A stretch of DNA of 9,812 nucleotides from Candidatus Cardinium sp. cBcalN2 (lineage in GTDB: Bacteria; Bacteroidota; Bacteroidia; Cytophagales; Amoebophilaceae). Shown here piece after piece: positions 1 through 7,033 of the stretch (the first letter of the stretch is position 1; each line of letters begins with the position of its first letter). The notes under the pieces were generated by a model that was not told where the DNA came from, searched no databases, and worked only from the letters and a program-made list of their open reading frames with translations. Location of the stretch: positions 1 to 9,812 of the forward strand of contig NZ_JAACGD010000070.1 of NCBI RefSeq assembly GCF_022810445.1, given 5' to 3'. A program made the translations under genes and the position numbers.

Positions 1-112
1 ATATCAACTACTACAGATAAAAAAGCACTCCATGCAACTTTGAAACCATTGCAACAGACTTAACCAATGCAGCATAAGAGGATAAGATGCGGTAATTTTT
101 GCTTATTTTGCT

Positions 113-120
113 TAAATTTG
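113..120 (+). promoter_or_regulatory. weak candidate Bacteroidetes -7 box upstream of the antiporter gene
   Basis: TAAATTTG fits the Bacteroidetes -7 consensus TAnnTTTG and lies about 90 bp before the antiporter start. No TTTG or TTG lies at the expected 19-20 bp upstream, so half of the promoter is missing. The motif is also common in AT-rich DNA. The rest of 1-210 shows no gene I can support. Confidence 0.2.
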
Positions 121-210
121 ATATAGTATAAAACATATCCTGCAACAGGCTAGTTATGCCAATTGTAGTGCATCTGCGTAGCTTTACATCTTTTAACATC
201 ATAAAAATCT

Positions 211-1698
211 ATGCACTTAGTTCCTGAAAGCTTACTTATTGCCGGCTCTTTTTTACTCTTTTTGAGTATTGTTATTACCAAATTATCTACTAGACTGGGA
301 ATTCCAGCGTTGATTATATTTTTATTGGTAGGCATGGCTGCAGGCCATGAAAAATTGGGCAATATTGACTTTCATAATCCTATAGCTGCTCAATTGCTGG
401 GTGCTATTACCCTGAGCTTGATTCTTTTTACAGGAGGCATAGAAACTGAGTACAAGCATATACGCCCCATTCTTTGGAATGGTATATTACTGGCAACGGT
501 AGGTATTTTAATTACAACTTTTAGTGTTGGTCTATTTATTTGGGGGATTACAACCCTTTGGGGGGGCAGTATGCAATTCTCCTTATTAGAAGGGTTACTG
601 ATGGGATCGATTGTAGCTTCTACCGATGCAGCTGCGGTCTTTGCGATTATTCGGTCTAAGAAGATGCACCTCAAGGCCAATCTCAGTCCGATGTTAGAAT
701 TAGAATCTGGCAGTAATGATACAATGGCTTATTTTTTAATGTTTTTATTCAAAAGTCTGCTCATCACCCAACAAGCGATTAGTCCCATAGCAGCGATTTG
801 TACTTTTATTCAAGAAATGGTGGTAGGCGGATTAGCCGGTCTATTAGTGGGTAAGCTCATGCTGGTATTGCTGGATAACCTTCGCTTAGCCAACCGTTCT
901 CTTTACCCAGGTTTGATGTTGGCTGTCGTTATTTTTACCTATTCAGCCACCCATTTTTTGCATGGTAATGCTTTTTTAGCCGTTTATCTTGTTGGATTAA
1001 TCTTGGGCAATAAAGATTTTCCACATAAAAAAAGTATCATCCAATTTTGTGAAGGCATTTCTTGGTTAATGCAAATCATTATGTTTATTATGCTTGGGCT
1101 ATTGGTTTATCCTGGTAAACTTATACCTATAGCTGGTATCGGCCTATTGCTTTCTATTTTTTTAATGTTCATAGCACGTCCGTTGAGTGTTTTTATATCA
1201 TTGTGTTTTTCTAAAACATTACAATTCAACCATAAGGTTTTTATCTCTTGGGTAGGCCTTAGAGGAGCTGTACCCATTGTTTTTGCTACTTATCCATTGT
1301 TAGATAATATTCACCAAGCAGATATTATCTATCATATTGTTTTTTTTGTTGTGCTCACTTCCATACTATTTCAAGGCACAACCCTCTCGCCATTGGCCAA
1401 GTGGCTCCAATTAGAAGCACCACCAGTGGAAAAACACAAACCTAGCATCCAGTTATCCAAAGAAGTAGATAGTGAATTAATAGAGGTGATTGTACCAGAA
1501 GATTCTCCAGCTATCGGTAAAAAAATAGTACAGTTGAGTTTTCCAGAAAATGTATTGATTGTGCTTATAAAAAGAAATGGTGTATATGTTATTCCTAGAG
1601 GCGATACCGTTATTATTGGATTGGACTTGCTGATGATTATGGCAGAAAAAAAGCAAACCATTCCTATTGTAAAGGAACAACTTGGTATAGTAGATTAG
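211..1698 (+). CDS. K+(or Na+)/H+ antiporter, CPA1 NhaP2/CvrA type, with TrkA_C domain
   Basis: Inner-membrane antiporter that exchanges a monovalent cation (K+ or Na+) for protons, serving cytoplasmic pH and ion balance. Residues about 8-395 are a chain of hydrophobic segments matching the Na+/H+ exchanger domain. Family signatures are visible: ASTDAAAVF with D139, ESGSND with N169-D170 (the Asn-Asp pair of the transport site in electroneutral CPA1 members), and WVGLRGAVP with R351. Residues about 415-488 form a TrkA_C-like regulatory domain, the arrangement of NhaP2/CvrA potassium/proton antiporters, although this protein (495 aa) is shorter than E. coli CvrA. The usual Pro after SGSND is Thr here. 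An in-frame stop at 202-204 rules out an earlier start. lpdA follows after 74 bp, so co-transcription is possible. The family is clear; the ion transported is inferred. Confidence 0.9.
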   Translation: MHLVPESLLIAGSFLLFLSIVITKLSTRLGIPALIIFLLVGMAAGHEKLGNIDFHNPIAAQLLGAITLSLILFTGGIETEYKHIRPILWNGILLATVGILITTFSVGLFIWGITTLWGGSMQFSLLEGLLMGSIVASTDAAAVFAIIRSKKMHLKANLSPMLELESGSNDTMAYFLMFLFKSLLITQQAISPIAAICTFIQEMVVGGLAGLLVGKLMLVLLDNLRLANRSLYPGLMLAVVIFTYSATHFLHGNAFLAVYLVGLILGNKDFPHKKSIIQFCEGISWLMQIIMFIMLGLLVYPGKLIPIAGIGLLLSIFLMFIARPLSVFISLCFSKTLQFNHKVFISWVGLRGAVPIVFATYPLLDNIHQADIIYHIVFFVVLTSILFQGTTLSPLAKWLQLEAPPVEKHKPSIQLSKEVDSELIEVIVPEDSPAIGKKIVQLSFPENVLIVLIKRNGVYVIPRGDTVIIGLDLLMIMAEKKQTIPIVKEQLGIVD

Positions 1699-1772
1699 TG
1701 CGTTTTTAATTATAATTGTAGTTAGCTTATAACAAGCTGTAGCCTTTACAAACGCTTAAATAAACAACAAAT

Positions 1773-3167
1773 ATGCATCAGGAATATGATCTTATTATAA
1801 TTGGAAGTGGTCCCGGTGGATATGTTGCTGCCATTAGGGCTGCTCAGTTAGGGATGCATGTTGCGGTCATAGAACAAGAAGCCCTTGGTGGTGTTTGTCT
1901 GAACTGGGGTTGTATTCCTACCAAAGCATTACTCAAAAGTGCCCAGGTATTTGATTACTTTAATCATGCTGCAGCTTATGGTATTGAAGTAATGGAAGCT
2001 AGGCCAAATTTTAAAGCCATCATGCAGCGCAGTCGGGATGTAGCAGCTACCATGAGTAAGGGCATTCACCATCTTTTTAAAAAGCATAAAATTACGCTTT
2101 TAGAAGGACGTGGTAAATTATTACCCCATAATACGACCTCAGTAACCACACCAGAAGGTACTACCCACCTCTACCATGCTCAACATATTATTTTGGCAAC
2201 GGGTTCACGGAGTCGTCAGTTACCCCATCTACCTATTGATGGCTCCCATATTATGGGCTACAGAGCAGCACTTGCACGCACTACTCAACCCAAGTCTATA
2301 GTCATTGCAGGAGGAGGCGCTATTGGATGTGAATTCGCTTATTTTTACCATACAATAGGCTCCAAAGTCACTTTAGTGGAATATGCTCCTTATTTATTGC
2401 CACTTGAAGACGAAGAGATATCTAAACAAATTCTAAAATCTTTTAACAAAAAAGGCATACAGGTCTATACGGCTGCAGAAGTTACCAAAGTAGATGTTGG
2501 GGGGCCTACCTCTATAGCCCATGTTGCTACCCAATCAGGTGATCTAAAGATTGAAACTGAATTGGTACTTTCTGCGGTTGGTGTGCAACCTAATATAGAA
2601 GATATTGGTTTAGAGGCAAACGGCATACTGATGGAAGGTGGTAAGATTGCGGTAGATGGCTATTATAGAACCAGTTGTAAGGGTGTCTATGCTATTGGAG
2701 ATCTGGTCAAAGGGCCTGCTTTAGCCCATGTAGCATCAGCAGAAGCTATTATTTGTGTAGAGAAAATAGCAGGACTCACGCCAGAGCCACTAGATTACAA
2801 CAATCTACCATCTTGTACCTATACGCAACCTGAAGTAGCTTCCGTAGGTTATACAGAAAAAGCTGCAAAAGAAGCCGGTTATAAGATTAAGGTAGGTGTT
2901 TTCCCATTCTCTGCCTCTGGTAAAGCCCATGCGGCCGGTTTGCCAGAAGGGTTTGTAAAAGTGATTTTTGATGCCGAATATGGCGAATGGCTAGGTGCAC
3001 ATATAGTAGGCGCCCATGTAACAGAAATGATTGCAGAGGTAGTCGTTGCACGTAAACTAGAAACTACCGCATATGAAATTCAAAATAGCACTCATCCACA
3101 TCCGACCATGTCGGAAGCCATTATGGAGGCTGTTGCTGCTGCCTATGGGGAAGTGATTCATCTTTAA
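1773..3167 (+). CDS. lpdA: dihydrolipoyl dehydrogenase (E3 of 2-oxoacid dehydrogenase complexes)
   Basis: Cytoplasmic FAD flavoprotein that reoxidises dihydrolipoamide on the E2 subunit and passes electrons to NAD+. It serves pyruvate dehydrogenase and, where present, other 2-oxoacid complexes or the glycine cleavage system. The 464-aa length is normal. Visible signatures are the N-terminal FAD motif GSGPGGYVAAIRAAQLG (from about residue 12), the redox disulfide C42/C47 in GGVCLNWGCIPTK, the NAD-binding GGGAIGCE at 180-187, the second FAD motif with AIGD at 307-310, and the C-terminal HPHPTMSE with catalytic H443 and E448. No catalytic residue is missing. The start has an A-rich context (aataaacaacaaat) without a Shine-Dalgarno, as is usual in Bacteroidota. 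No E1 or E2 gene is in the window, so the partner complex is inferred to be pyruvate dehydrogenase. Confidence 0.97.
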   Translation: MHQEYDLIIIGSGPGGYVAAIRAAQLGMHVAVIEQEALGGVCLNWGCIPTKALLKSAQVFDYFNHAAAYGIEVMEARPNFKAIMQRSRDVAATMSKGIHHLFKKHKITLLEGRGKLLPHNTTSVTTPEGTTHLYHAQHIILATGSRSRQLPHLPIDGSHIMGYRAALARTTQPKSIVIAGGGAIGCEFAYFYHTIGSKVTLVEYAPYLLPLEDEEISKQILKSFNKKGIQVYTAAEVTKVDVGGPTSIAHVATQSGDLKIETELVLSAVGVQPNIEDIGLEANGILMEGGKIAVDGYYRTSCKGVYAIGDLVKGPALAHVASAEAIICVEKIAGLTPEPLDYNNLPSCTYTQPEVASVGYTEKAAKEAGYKIKVGVFPFSASGKAHAAGLPEGFVKVIFDAEYGEWLGAHIVGAHVTEMIAEVVVARKLETTAYEIQNSTHPHPTMSEAIMEAVAAAYGEVIHL

Positions 3168-3224
3168 TATTGTGCGCTTTATAAATCATTAAAATCATTA
3201 TGTAGGCTACTTTTAAAAAAAGTT

Positions 3225-3254
3225 ATTGAACTATTTAAATATCCTGTATATTTG
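3225..3254 (+). promoter_or_regulatory. candidate Bacteroidetes-type promoter for the enoyl-CoA hydratase gene
   Basis: TATATTTG at 3247-3254 fits the -7 consensus TAnnTTTG. ATTG at 3225-3228 lies 18 bp upstream and is one mismatch from the -33 consensus TTTG. It sits in the spacer after lpdA and would give an untranslated leader of about 120 nt. This suggests the crotonase gene is transcribed separately from lpdA. Confidence 0.4.
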
Positions 3255-3381
3255 GTAAGATGGTTTTTGGCTTTAGGATAAATATAAAATATTAAATTAC
3301 GTAGATAGAAAAACGGCAATCTATTTTTTTGCATTGCATACTAGTTACTGAATTAGGCTATAAAACAAATTTGCGTTCAGC

Positions 3382-4164
3382 ATGGAAAAAACAGAATCAT
3401 TACACACTAATCTAGAAGATGGTATTTTAACCATTACCTTTAAAACCGATTCAAAATCTTTCACTTTAACAGATAAAAAAATGATCGCGTTGCGTAATGT
3501 CATTCAAGAAGTCTATGACAATGACCACATAGAAGGCGTAATCATTACTGGAGAAGGTGAAGAAATTTTTTCTCTGGGTTCAGAGGTTTCTGAATTACTC
3601 AAACTCAGTGAATTGAATGCAAGAAAGTTTGCAGAAAATGGTCAAGAGGTATTGGCTTTTATAGAAAACTGTCCTAAGCCTATTTTAGCTGCTATTAATG
3701 GTTACGCTTTAGGATCTGGTTTTGAGCTAGCATTGGCTTGCCATTTTCGATTTGCGTCTGAAAATGCTATTTTTGCTTTTCCAGAAGTTACTTATGGTGT
3801 TATTCCTGGATTTGGCGGTACACAACGGTTAACCCAATTGTTGGGCAAAACTAAAGCATTAGAATACCTAATGACTGGTAAACGCATAGGTGCAGAAGAT
3901 GCAGAACGTATGGGATTAGTGAGTGAAGTGGTCAGTTACAAGGAAGAGATGCTCAAGAAAGCTAAAAAATGGCTTACGGCTATTGTAAATAATTCAGACT
4001 TAGCCTTGGGTATGTTGGTAACTTGTGTCAATGCAGCTGAAAATCCAGATGAAAATGGTTTTCAAACAGAAGCAAATGGTTTTGCTAACTGCTTTAAAGC
4101 AGGAGATCTTAAAGAAAAACTAATGCAACTGATTGATAAACAAGCACTTCTAGATATGAAATAG
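3382..4164 (+). CDS. enoyl-CoA hydratase/isomerase family protein (crotonase fold)
   Basis: Cytoplasmic crotonase-superfamily enzyme of 260 aa, the usual length for enoyl-CoA hydratases. The second oxyanion-hole and first catalytic region reads NGYALGSGFELALAC with E115. The second catalytic region reads FPEVTYGVIPGFGGTQRL with E135. The 20-residue spacing equals that of E144/E164 in rat mitochondrial enoyl-CoA hydratase, so hydratase chemistry on a trans-2-enoyl-CoA is plausible. The first oxyanion-hole segment (FSLGSEV, about residues 70-76) departs from the common FxAGAD form, so substrate preference may differ. No other beta-oxidation gene lies nearby, and a candidate promoter of its own precedes it. 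Butyryl-CoA or degradative roles, or another crotonase activity, cannot be separated from sequence alone. Confidence 0.88.
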   Translation: MEKTESLHTNLEDGILTITFKTDSKSFTLTDKKMIALRNVIQEVYDNDHIEGVIITGEGEEIFSLGSEVSELLKLSELNARKFAENGQEVLAFIENCPKPILAAINGYALGSGFELALACHFRFASENAIFAFPEVTYGVIPGFGGTQRLTQLLGKTKALEYLMTGKRIGAEDAERMGLVSEVVSYKEEMLKKAKKWLTAIVNNSDLALGMLVTCVNAAENPDENGFQTEANGFANCFKAGDLKEKLMQLIDKQALLDMK

Positions 4165-4179
4165 TTTAAATTAAACAAT
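4165..4179 (+). repeat. 15-bp direct repeat, left copy (partner at 4441-4455)
   Basis: TTTAAATTAAACAAT begins right after the stop codon of the crotonase gene. It recurs exactly at 4441-4455, overlapping the start codon of the next gene. The two copies bracket the whole spacer at a 276-bp offset. The motif is very AT-rich, so chance is a real alternative. Confidence 0.5.
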
Positions 4180-4268
4180 AGATTAGCTTACATACTTTAG
4201 ATGCTTTTCATCGGAAACGATAAATGTAATGTAGCTTATCTGGTTCTTCCGAATAAATCCTAAAATAA

Positions 4269-4299
4269 TTTGTGTAACATAAAAAAATAGCTAAATTTG
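4269..4299 (+). promoter_or_regulatory. candidate Bacteroidetes-type promoter for the 4454 lipoprotein gene
   Basis: TTTG at 4269-4272, a 19-bp spacer, and TAAATTTG at 4292-4299 match the published Bacteroidetes consensus (TTTG, about 19 bp, TAnnTTTG) without a mismatch. Transcription from here would leave a leader of about 145 nt before the lipoprotein start. That leader contains an imperfect hairpin around 4341-4365. Confidence 0.5.
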
Positions 4300-4453
4300 C
4301 TTCAGGTTATTTTCTCGGTATTTTATAGGTTTATTTCTATATCTGTTCCTCTATGGAAAACAGATGTAATAGGTTTTCGGGGTAGAAATTATACTTAGTA
4401 TAGATTTATATCTGTACTGCACATGTTGTTAACATACGAATTTAAATTAAACA

Positions 4454-5143
4454 ATGAAAAACAACTTAAAAAATAATTTTTTAATAAACTTTTACCTCCT
4501 TGCTGCACTTGGATTGGCTGGATGTACTCATTATAGAAAAGCTGAATTAGGGCTTCTAGAAACAAGGAACCAAAGTCATGCAGTATTGTCGCAACCCGAG
4601 CTATTGATCCTCAAAAAAGATGCTCAACTAGTCAAAGAACGCTCTAATATTGAAGTAACTGTTGATACGGCTGGTGCTATTGGTGCAGTGGCTACCGGTC
4701 TTACTGGAGGTACTTTTTGCAGTCTACTGGGTGGATTTAGTGGTGGTTGGTATGCTGCTTGTACAGACGCTCCTATTAGTCAGGGCATCGGCTATGGCGC
4801 TGCTAAGGGTTGGGATTTTGGTTACACCGTTTCGGCTCCTATTGGCAGGCATACTGTTCGTATAGCTACCTCTGGTTTAATATTGGCTGGATCATATGGT
4901 TATCAAGCACTTGAGTGGCTTACTGCTCATGCCTACTACGGTATTAATTCCATATATAATCCTGTGATGACACCCCCAGAAGATTTGACTGATGTCAGTG
5001 ATTTCACTATTTCTGAACCGAAAGAAGACCCCGATTACTTAGTAATTGAGCCTAATGCAGCAAAGACAACGCACCCAAGCAGTGAAGTTGGTTCTAACTG
5101 GCCTTTTGTTGACACTATGGCTCGACTTGTAGCATTAGCATAG
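4454..5143 (+). CDS. putative glycine-rich lipoprotein of unknown function
   Basis: I do not recognise this 229-aa protein. It starts with a lipoprotein signal peptide: basic and polar residues 1-8, a hydrophobic core 9-20, and the lipobox L-A-G-C with the lipidated cysteine at C24. It is therefore likely anchored in the cell envelope. The central part (about residues 72-155) is rich in Gly, Ala and small residues and contains glycine-zipper-like runs such as GAIGAVATGLTGG and LLGGFSGGW, which suggests tight association with membrane or self-assembly. The C-terminal 60 residues are acidic and Pro-rich. It has no ankyrin motif, unlike the three lipoproteins downstream. The start codon is embedded in an AAATTAAACA context like other starts here, and a good promoter candidate lies at 4269-4299. 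Confidence 0.75.
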   Translation: MKNNLKNNFLINFYLLAALGLAGCTHYRKAELGLLETRNQSHAVLSQPELLILKKDAQLVKERSNIEVTVDTAGAIGAVATGLTGGTFCSLLGGFSGGWYAACTDAPISQGIGYGAAKGWDFGYTVSAPIGRHTVRIATSGLILAGSYGYQALEWLTAHAYYGINSIYNPVMTPPEDLTDVSDFTISEPKEDPDYLVIEPNAAKTTHPSSEVGSNWPFVDTMARLVALA

Positions 5144-5168
5144 CTTTAGTTAATAGTGTACCTATTTA

Positions 5169-5186
5169 GCCCCTACCCATAGGGGC
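5169..5186 (+). terminator. GC-rich hairpin after the 4454 lipoprotein gene, possible terminator
   Basis: GCCCCTA, loop CCCA, TAGGGGC is a perfect 7-bp stem 25 bp after the stop codon at 5143. GC-rich stems are scarce in this AT-rich spacer, which favours a transcription end. No T-run follows, so it is not a classical intrinsic terminator. Confidence 0.4.
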
Positions 5187-5473
5187 AGATTATACCTAAA
5201 CAAAGTATTCGTTAATGCAATGGCGTCAATTTAAGCATCATATTTCATTGATTATTAAATAAAATAGCGTTTTTGAATGGATGATTAGTATCTCATCTTG
5301 CTTATGACCACCGATAAAAAATTTAGCACGCAGTAAAAATAAAGAAAGTATCTATTTCCGAAAAGAAAAATCATAATTCACCTCCCTTCGTGGGCTTCAA
5401 ACAAAATCATTTTCTATCCCGTTGGGAAACAGTTATTTTAAAGACTATATTTTACTGAAATTGCCAAATGTTT

Positions 5474-5692
5474 CCATTCAGCCTTATGGCAGCAGTACAT
5501 ACAAAAAGAAAAAATGCCCCTTGTAAAAAGTTGCGATTAGAAAGCACACACTTACAACTGAAGTAGAAAAACAGCATGTTCGAAGCCCGCACAGTGGGCA
5601 AGTTCTGTTTTTCCAGCTGTAAGGTATGCTTTCAGCAACTTTTTACCCAGGGCTTGATTTTTTGCTTACTTTTTTATCAAGAAAAAAGTAAG
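5474..5692. repeat. long imperfect inverted-repeat (foldback) element, family copy 1
   Basis: The left arm 5516-5574 (GCCCCTTGTAAAAAGTTGC... to GAAAAACAG) pairs with the right arm 5605-5653 (CTGTTTTTC... to CAACTTTTTACCCAGGGC), with a few gaps. The loop between them contains its own small stem: GCCC 5585-5588 with GGGC 5596-5599. Weaker pairing extends outward through A-rich DNA on the left and T-rich DNA on the right. The left flank from 5474 (ATTCAGCCTTATGGCAG) recurs near 7172 and, inverted, near 7117. The structure could be a miniature transposable element, the joined ends of a decayed insertion sequence, or a large two-way transcription terminator. No transposase or target-site duplication was identified. 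Confidence 0.7.
5665..5692. terminator. perfect 11-bp stem hairpin at the right edge of foldback copy 1
   Basis: CTTACTTTTTT, loop ATCAAG, AAAAAAGTAAG is a perfect inverted repeat. The T-run and A-run inside the stem give a terminator-like shape on either strand, but the stem is AT-rich and no clear T-tail follows. It may equally be a structural part of the repeat element. Confidence 0.45.
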
Positions 5693-5837
5693 ATAAATAT
5701 TCCTCTGACTTCATGCTATGTTGATAGATTGGTATGTTTATTTTTATAATAAAAAATAGCTCAAAGAATCAACCCTTTAAATTCAGTTTTTAATTGATTA
5801 TCAATGATTTATATTTTTTAATTCTATCTATTTTTCA

Positions 5838-6014
5838 TAAAATTGTAAATAAGCAAAAGCATATACCTTAGGGGCAATTGGGCCTAATTAAGGTTGCTTT
5901 TTGCTTTGATTCAAGCTAAGCAGATGGAACCATATGAATATAGATTATCAAATATGCATGGTAAGCATGCTGCTTAGTGGGCGTTATATCTTATCATTTT
6001 AAAAACAAATACAG
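5838..6014 (+). promoter_or_regulatory. leader A of lipoprotein gene 6015, homologous to leader B at 7355-7541
   Basis: Shared with leader B are TAAAATTGTAAATAA at 5838-5852 (one mismatch), an exact TAATTAAGGTTG at 5885-5896, a following AAGC..GAT.GAAC block, and a block before the start codon containing ATGG, AGCA, CTGCTT and TTATA in the same order. The TAATTAAGGTTG box lies 130 bp before the start here and 127 bp before the start in leader B. A small hairpin (AAGCA, TGC, TGCTT, 5963-5975) sits about 40 nt upstream of the start. No full promoter consensus was found, but TTGCTTTG at 5901-5908 is one mismatch from the -7 box, with TTG 20 bp upstream. Confidence 0.6.
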
Positions 6015-6923
6015 ATGAAAAATAAATATAGACAATATAAAGCAAGCTTACTGATGGGACTATTAACCTTATATACTTTGTCTTCTTGTGTTAACACACG
6101 GCAAGCATCAGATTTCAGCTTTAAAAAAACTATAGTTGGTGCTTTGGTTTGCGCTAATGGTAATGGTATGCCTGCTTCTGCTGCTGTTGGTTCGCCTAAT
6201 TCAATTACACTCAGTAATCCAAACAGTGGGATAGTAGCGTCAACAAAAGATAAGTGTTTCAATGAGTGTTTAAGTACCTGTATGGTTAATCCTTCGTTAA
6301 TAGATGATTCCGATGCCTTACTCAAGAAAGCGTTATTGAATAAAAATTTTTCAGACAATCATACACCTGAATCTACAGAATTGCAAGGAGAAGCAAGTTG
6401 GCTAAATTACAAATATGTGCATAACACCTCAAAAGAAAGTCCAACAACTGTTAATTACAAACCTTTAGTTCATTACAAAGGGATATTTAATTATGAAGAG
6501 GTATTCAATCACACGCCCTTGAATACAACTTTGTTTTCTTCGATTCATAAGACATACCCAATCTCAACCTTCGAAAAAGCAACCTATATTTTAATGGAAA
6601 CAGGTGTGCCTCTCAATAAACAAACGTTTGAATATTTGTGTAACCAAGGGTTGGATGTAAATGTCAAAGACAGTACAGGCAGAACATTGCTTATGTGGAT
6701 CGTCAAGAATTTTTGGGGCCTAGAAGTTAAAGATCTAAGGATGGTGATTCGTGCTTTTTTAGACACTGCCTTAGAAAAGGGTATAAAAGTGGACTTCGAT
6801 GCAATAAACGCTGCTGGTTTAAGTGTTTTCGAAAATGAAACGGTACTAAATGAACCTCGTATTAGAAAATTATTAAATTCCTATAGAAAGAAGTTTAATA
6901 GTACAAAGAAGCCTAAAAATTAA
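6015..6923 (+). CDS. putative lipoprotein with degenerate C-terminal ankyrin repeats
   Basis: 302-aa protein with a lipoprotein signal peptide: basic start, core LLMGLLTLYT, lipobox L-S-S-C, lipidated C25. It is likely envelope-anchored or exported by the lipoprotein route. The signal resembles that of the next gene (Y..Y.A.LL.GLL.L.TLS.CVN). The body has a low-complexity Ser/Asn/Gly region (about 48-75), then C81, C85 and C89 spaced every four residues, then a region with no recognised fold. Residues about 205-285 look like one or two worn ankyrin repeats (GLDVNVKDSTGRTLLMW and the following segment). The C-terminus is Lys-rich. Ankyrin repeats bind proteins, so a host or envelope partner is plausible but not shown. 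It is preceded by leader A and followed by foldback copy 2. Confidence 0.75.
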   Translation: MKNKYRQYKASLLMGLLTLYTLSSCVNTRQASDFSFKKTIVGALVCANGNGMPASAAVGSPNSITLSNPNSGIVASTKDKCFNECLSTCMVNPSLIDDSDALLKKALLNKNFSDNHTPESTELQGEASWLNYKYVHNTSKESPTTVNYKPLVHYKGIFNYEEVFNHTPLNTTLFSSIHKTYPISTFEKATYILMETGVPLNKQTFEYLCNQGLDVNVKDSTGRTLLMWIVKNFWGLEVKDLRMVIRAFLDTALEKGIKVDFDAINAAGLSVFENETVLNEPRIRKLLNSYRKKFNSTKKPKN

Positions 6924-7033
6924 AGTGTTTCATGAAAGTTACCTACCTGCAGGCTAACACGCAGCTATAGGAATAATAGTATCAATTGAAGAGATCAAGC
7001 TTTCGTAAAACTGATAAAGCAAGATGTAGGGAA

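Larger units (their letters stand above)
5144..6014. other. 871-bp spacer without a supported gene; holds a foldback repeat and a conserved leader
   Basis: No convincing coding sequence was found on either strand. In order the spacer holds a small GC-rich hairpin (5169-5186), about 290 bp with nothing recognised, a long inverted-repeat element (5474-5692), about 145 bp of AT-rich DNA, and a leader shared with the next lipoprotein gene (5838-6014). Short reading frames inside the repeat, such as one of 26 codons from 5485, resemble peptides readable in the copy near 7180. They could be remnants of a gene, but I do not call them as one. Confidence 0.6.

Noticed and set aside
1700..1755. GCGTTT...AAACGC inverted repeat between the antiporter gene and lpdA
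   Set aside because: Arms are 6 bp with a 44-bp interval and no T-run; weak as a terminator or operator.
3209..3223. ACTTTT, AAA, AAAAGT hairpin after lpdA
   Set aside because: The stem is almost all A-T with no T-tail, expected by chance in this spacer.
4341..4365. Imperfect hairpin (ATCTGTTCC with GGAAAACAGAT) in the leader of the 4454 gene
   Set aside because: It has a 2-nt bulge and no conserved partner elsewhere in the window, so it is not reported as a riboswitch or terminator.
4662..4865. 67-codon + strand frame inside the glycine-rich lipoprotein gene
   Set aside because: It lies wholly within 4454-5143 in another frame. Its Leu/Val-rich product is a by-product of the Gly/Ala codons of the real gene.
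5485..5565. 26-codon + strand frame in foldback copy 1 (starts MAAVHTKRKNAPC)
   Set aside because: Short, inside a repeat arm, and the matching stretch in copy 2 lacks an ATG and ends differently. No support for translation.
5575..5604. Possible tRNA T-arm (GTTCGAAGCCC) in the loop of foldback copy 1
   Set aside because: No acceptor, D or anticodon arms can be built around it. The GCCC/GGGC stem belongs to the foldback loop.
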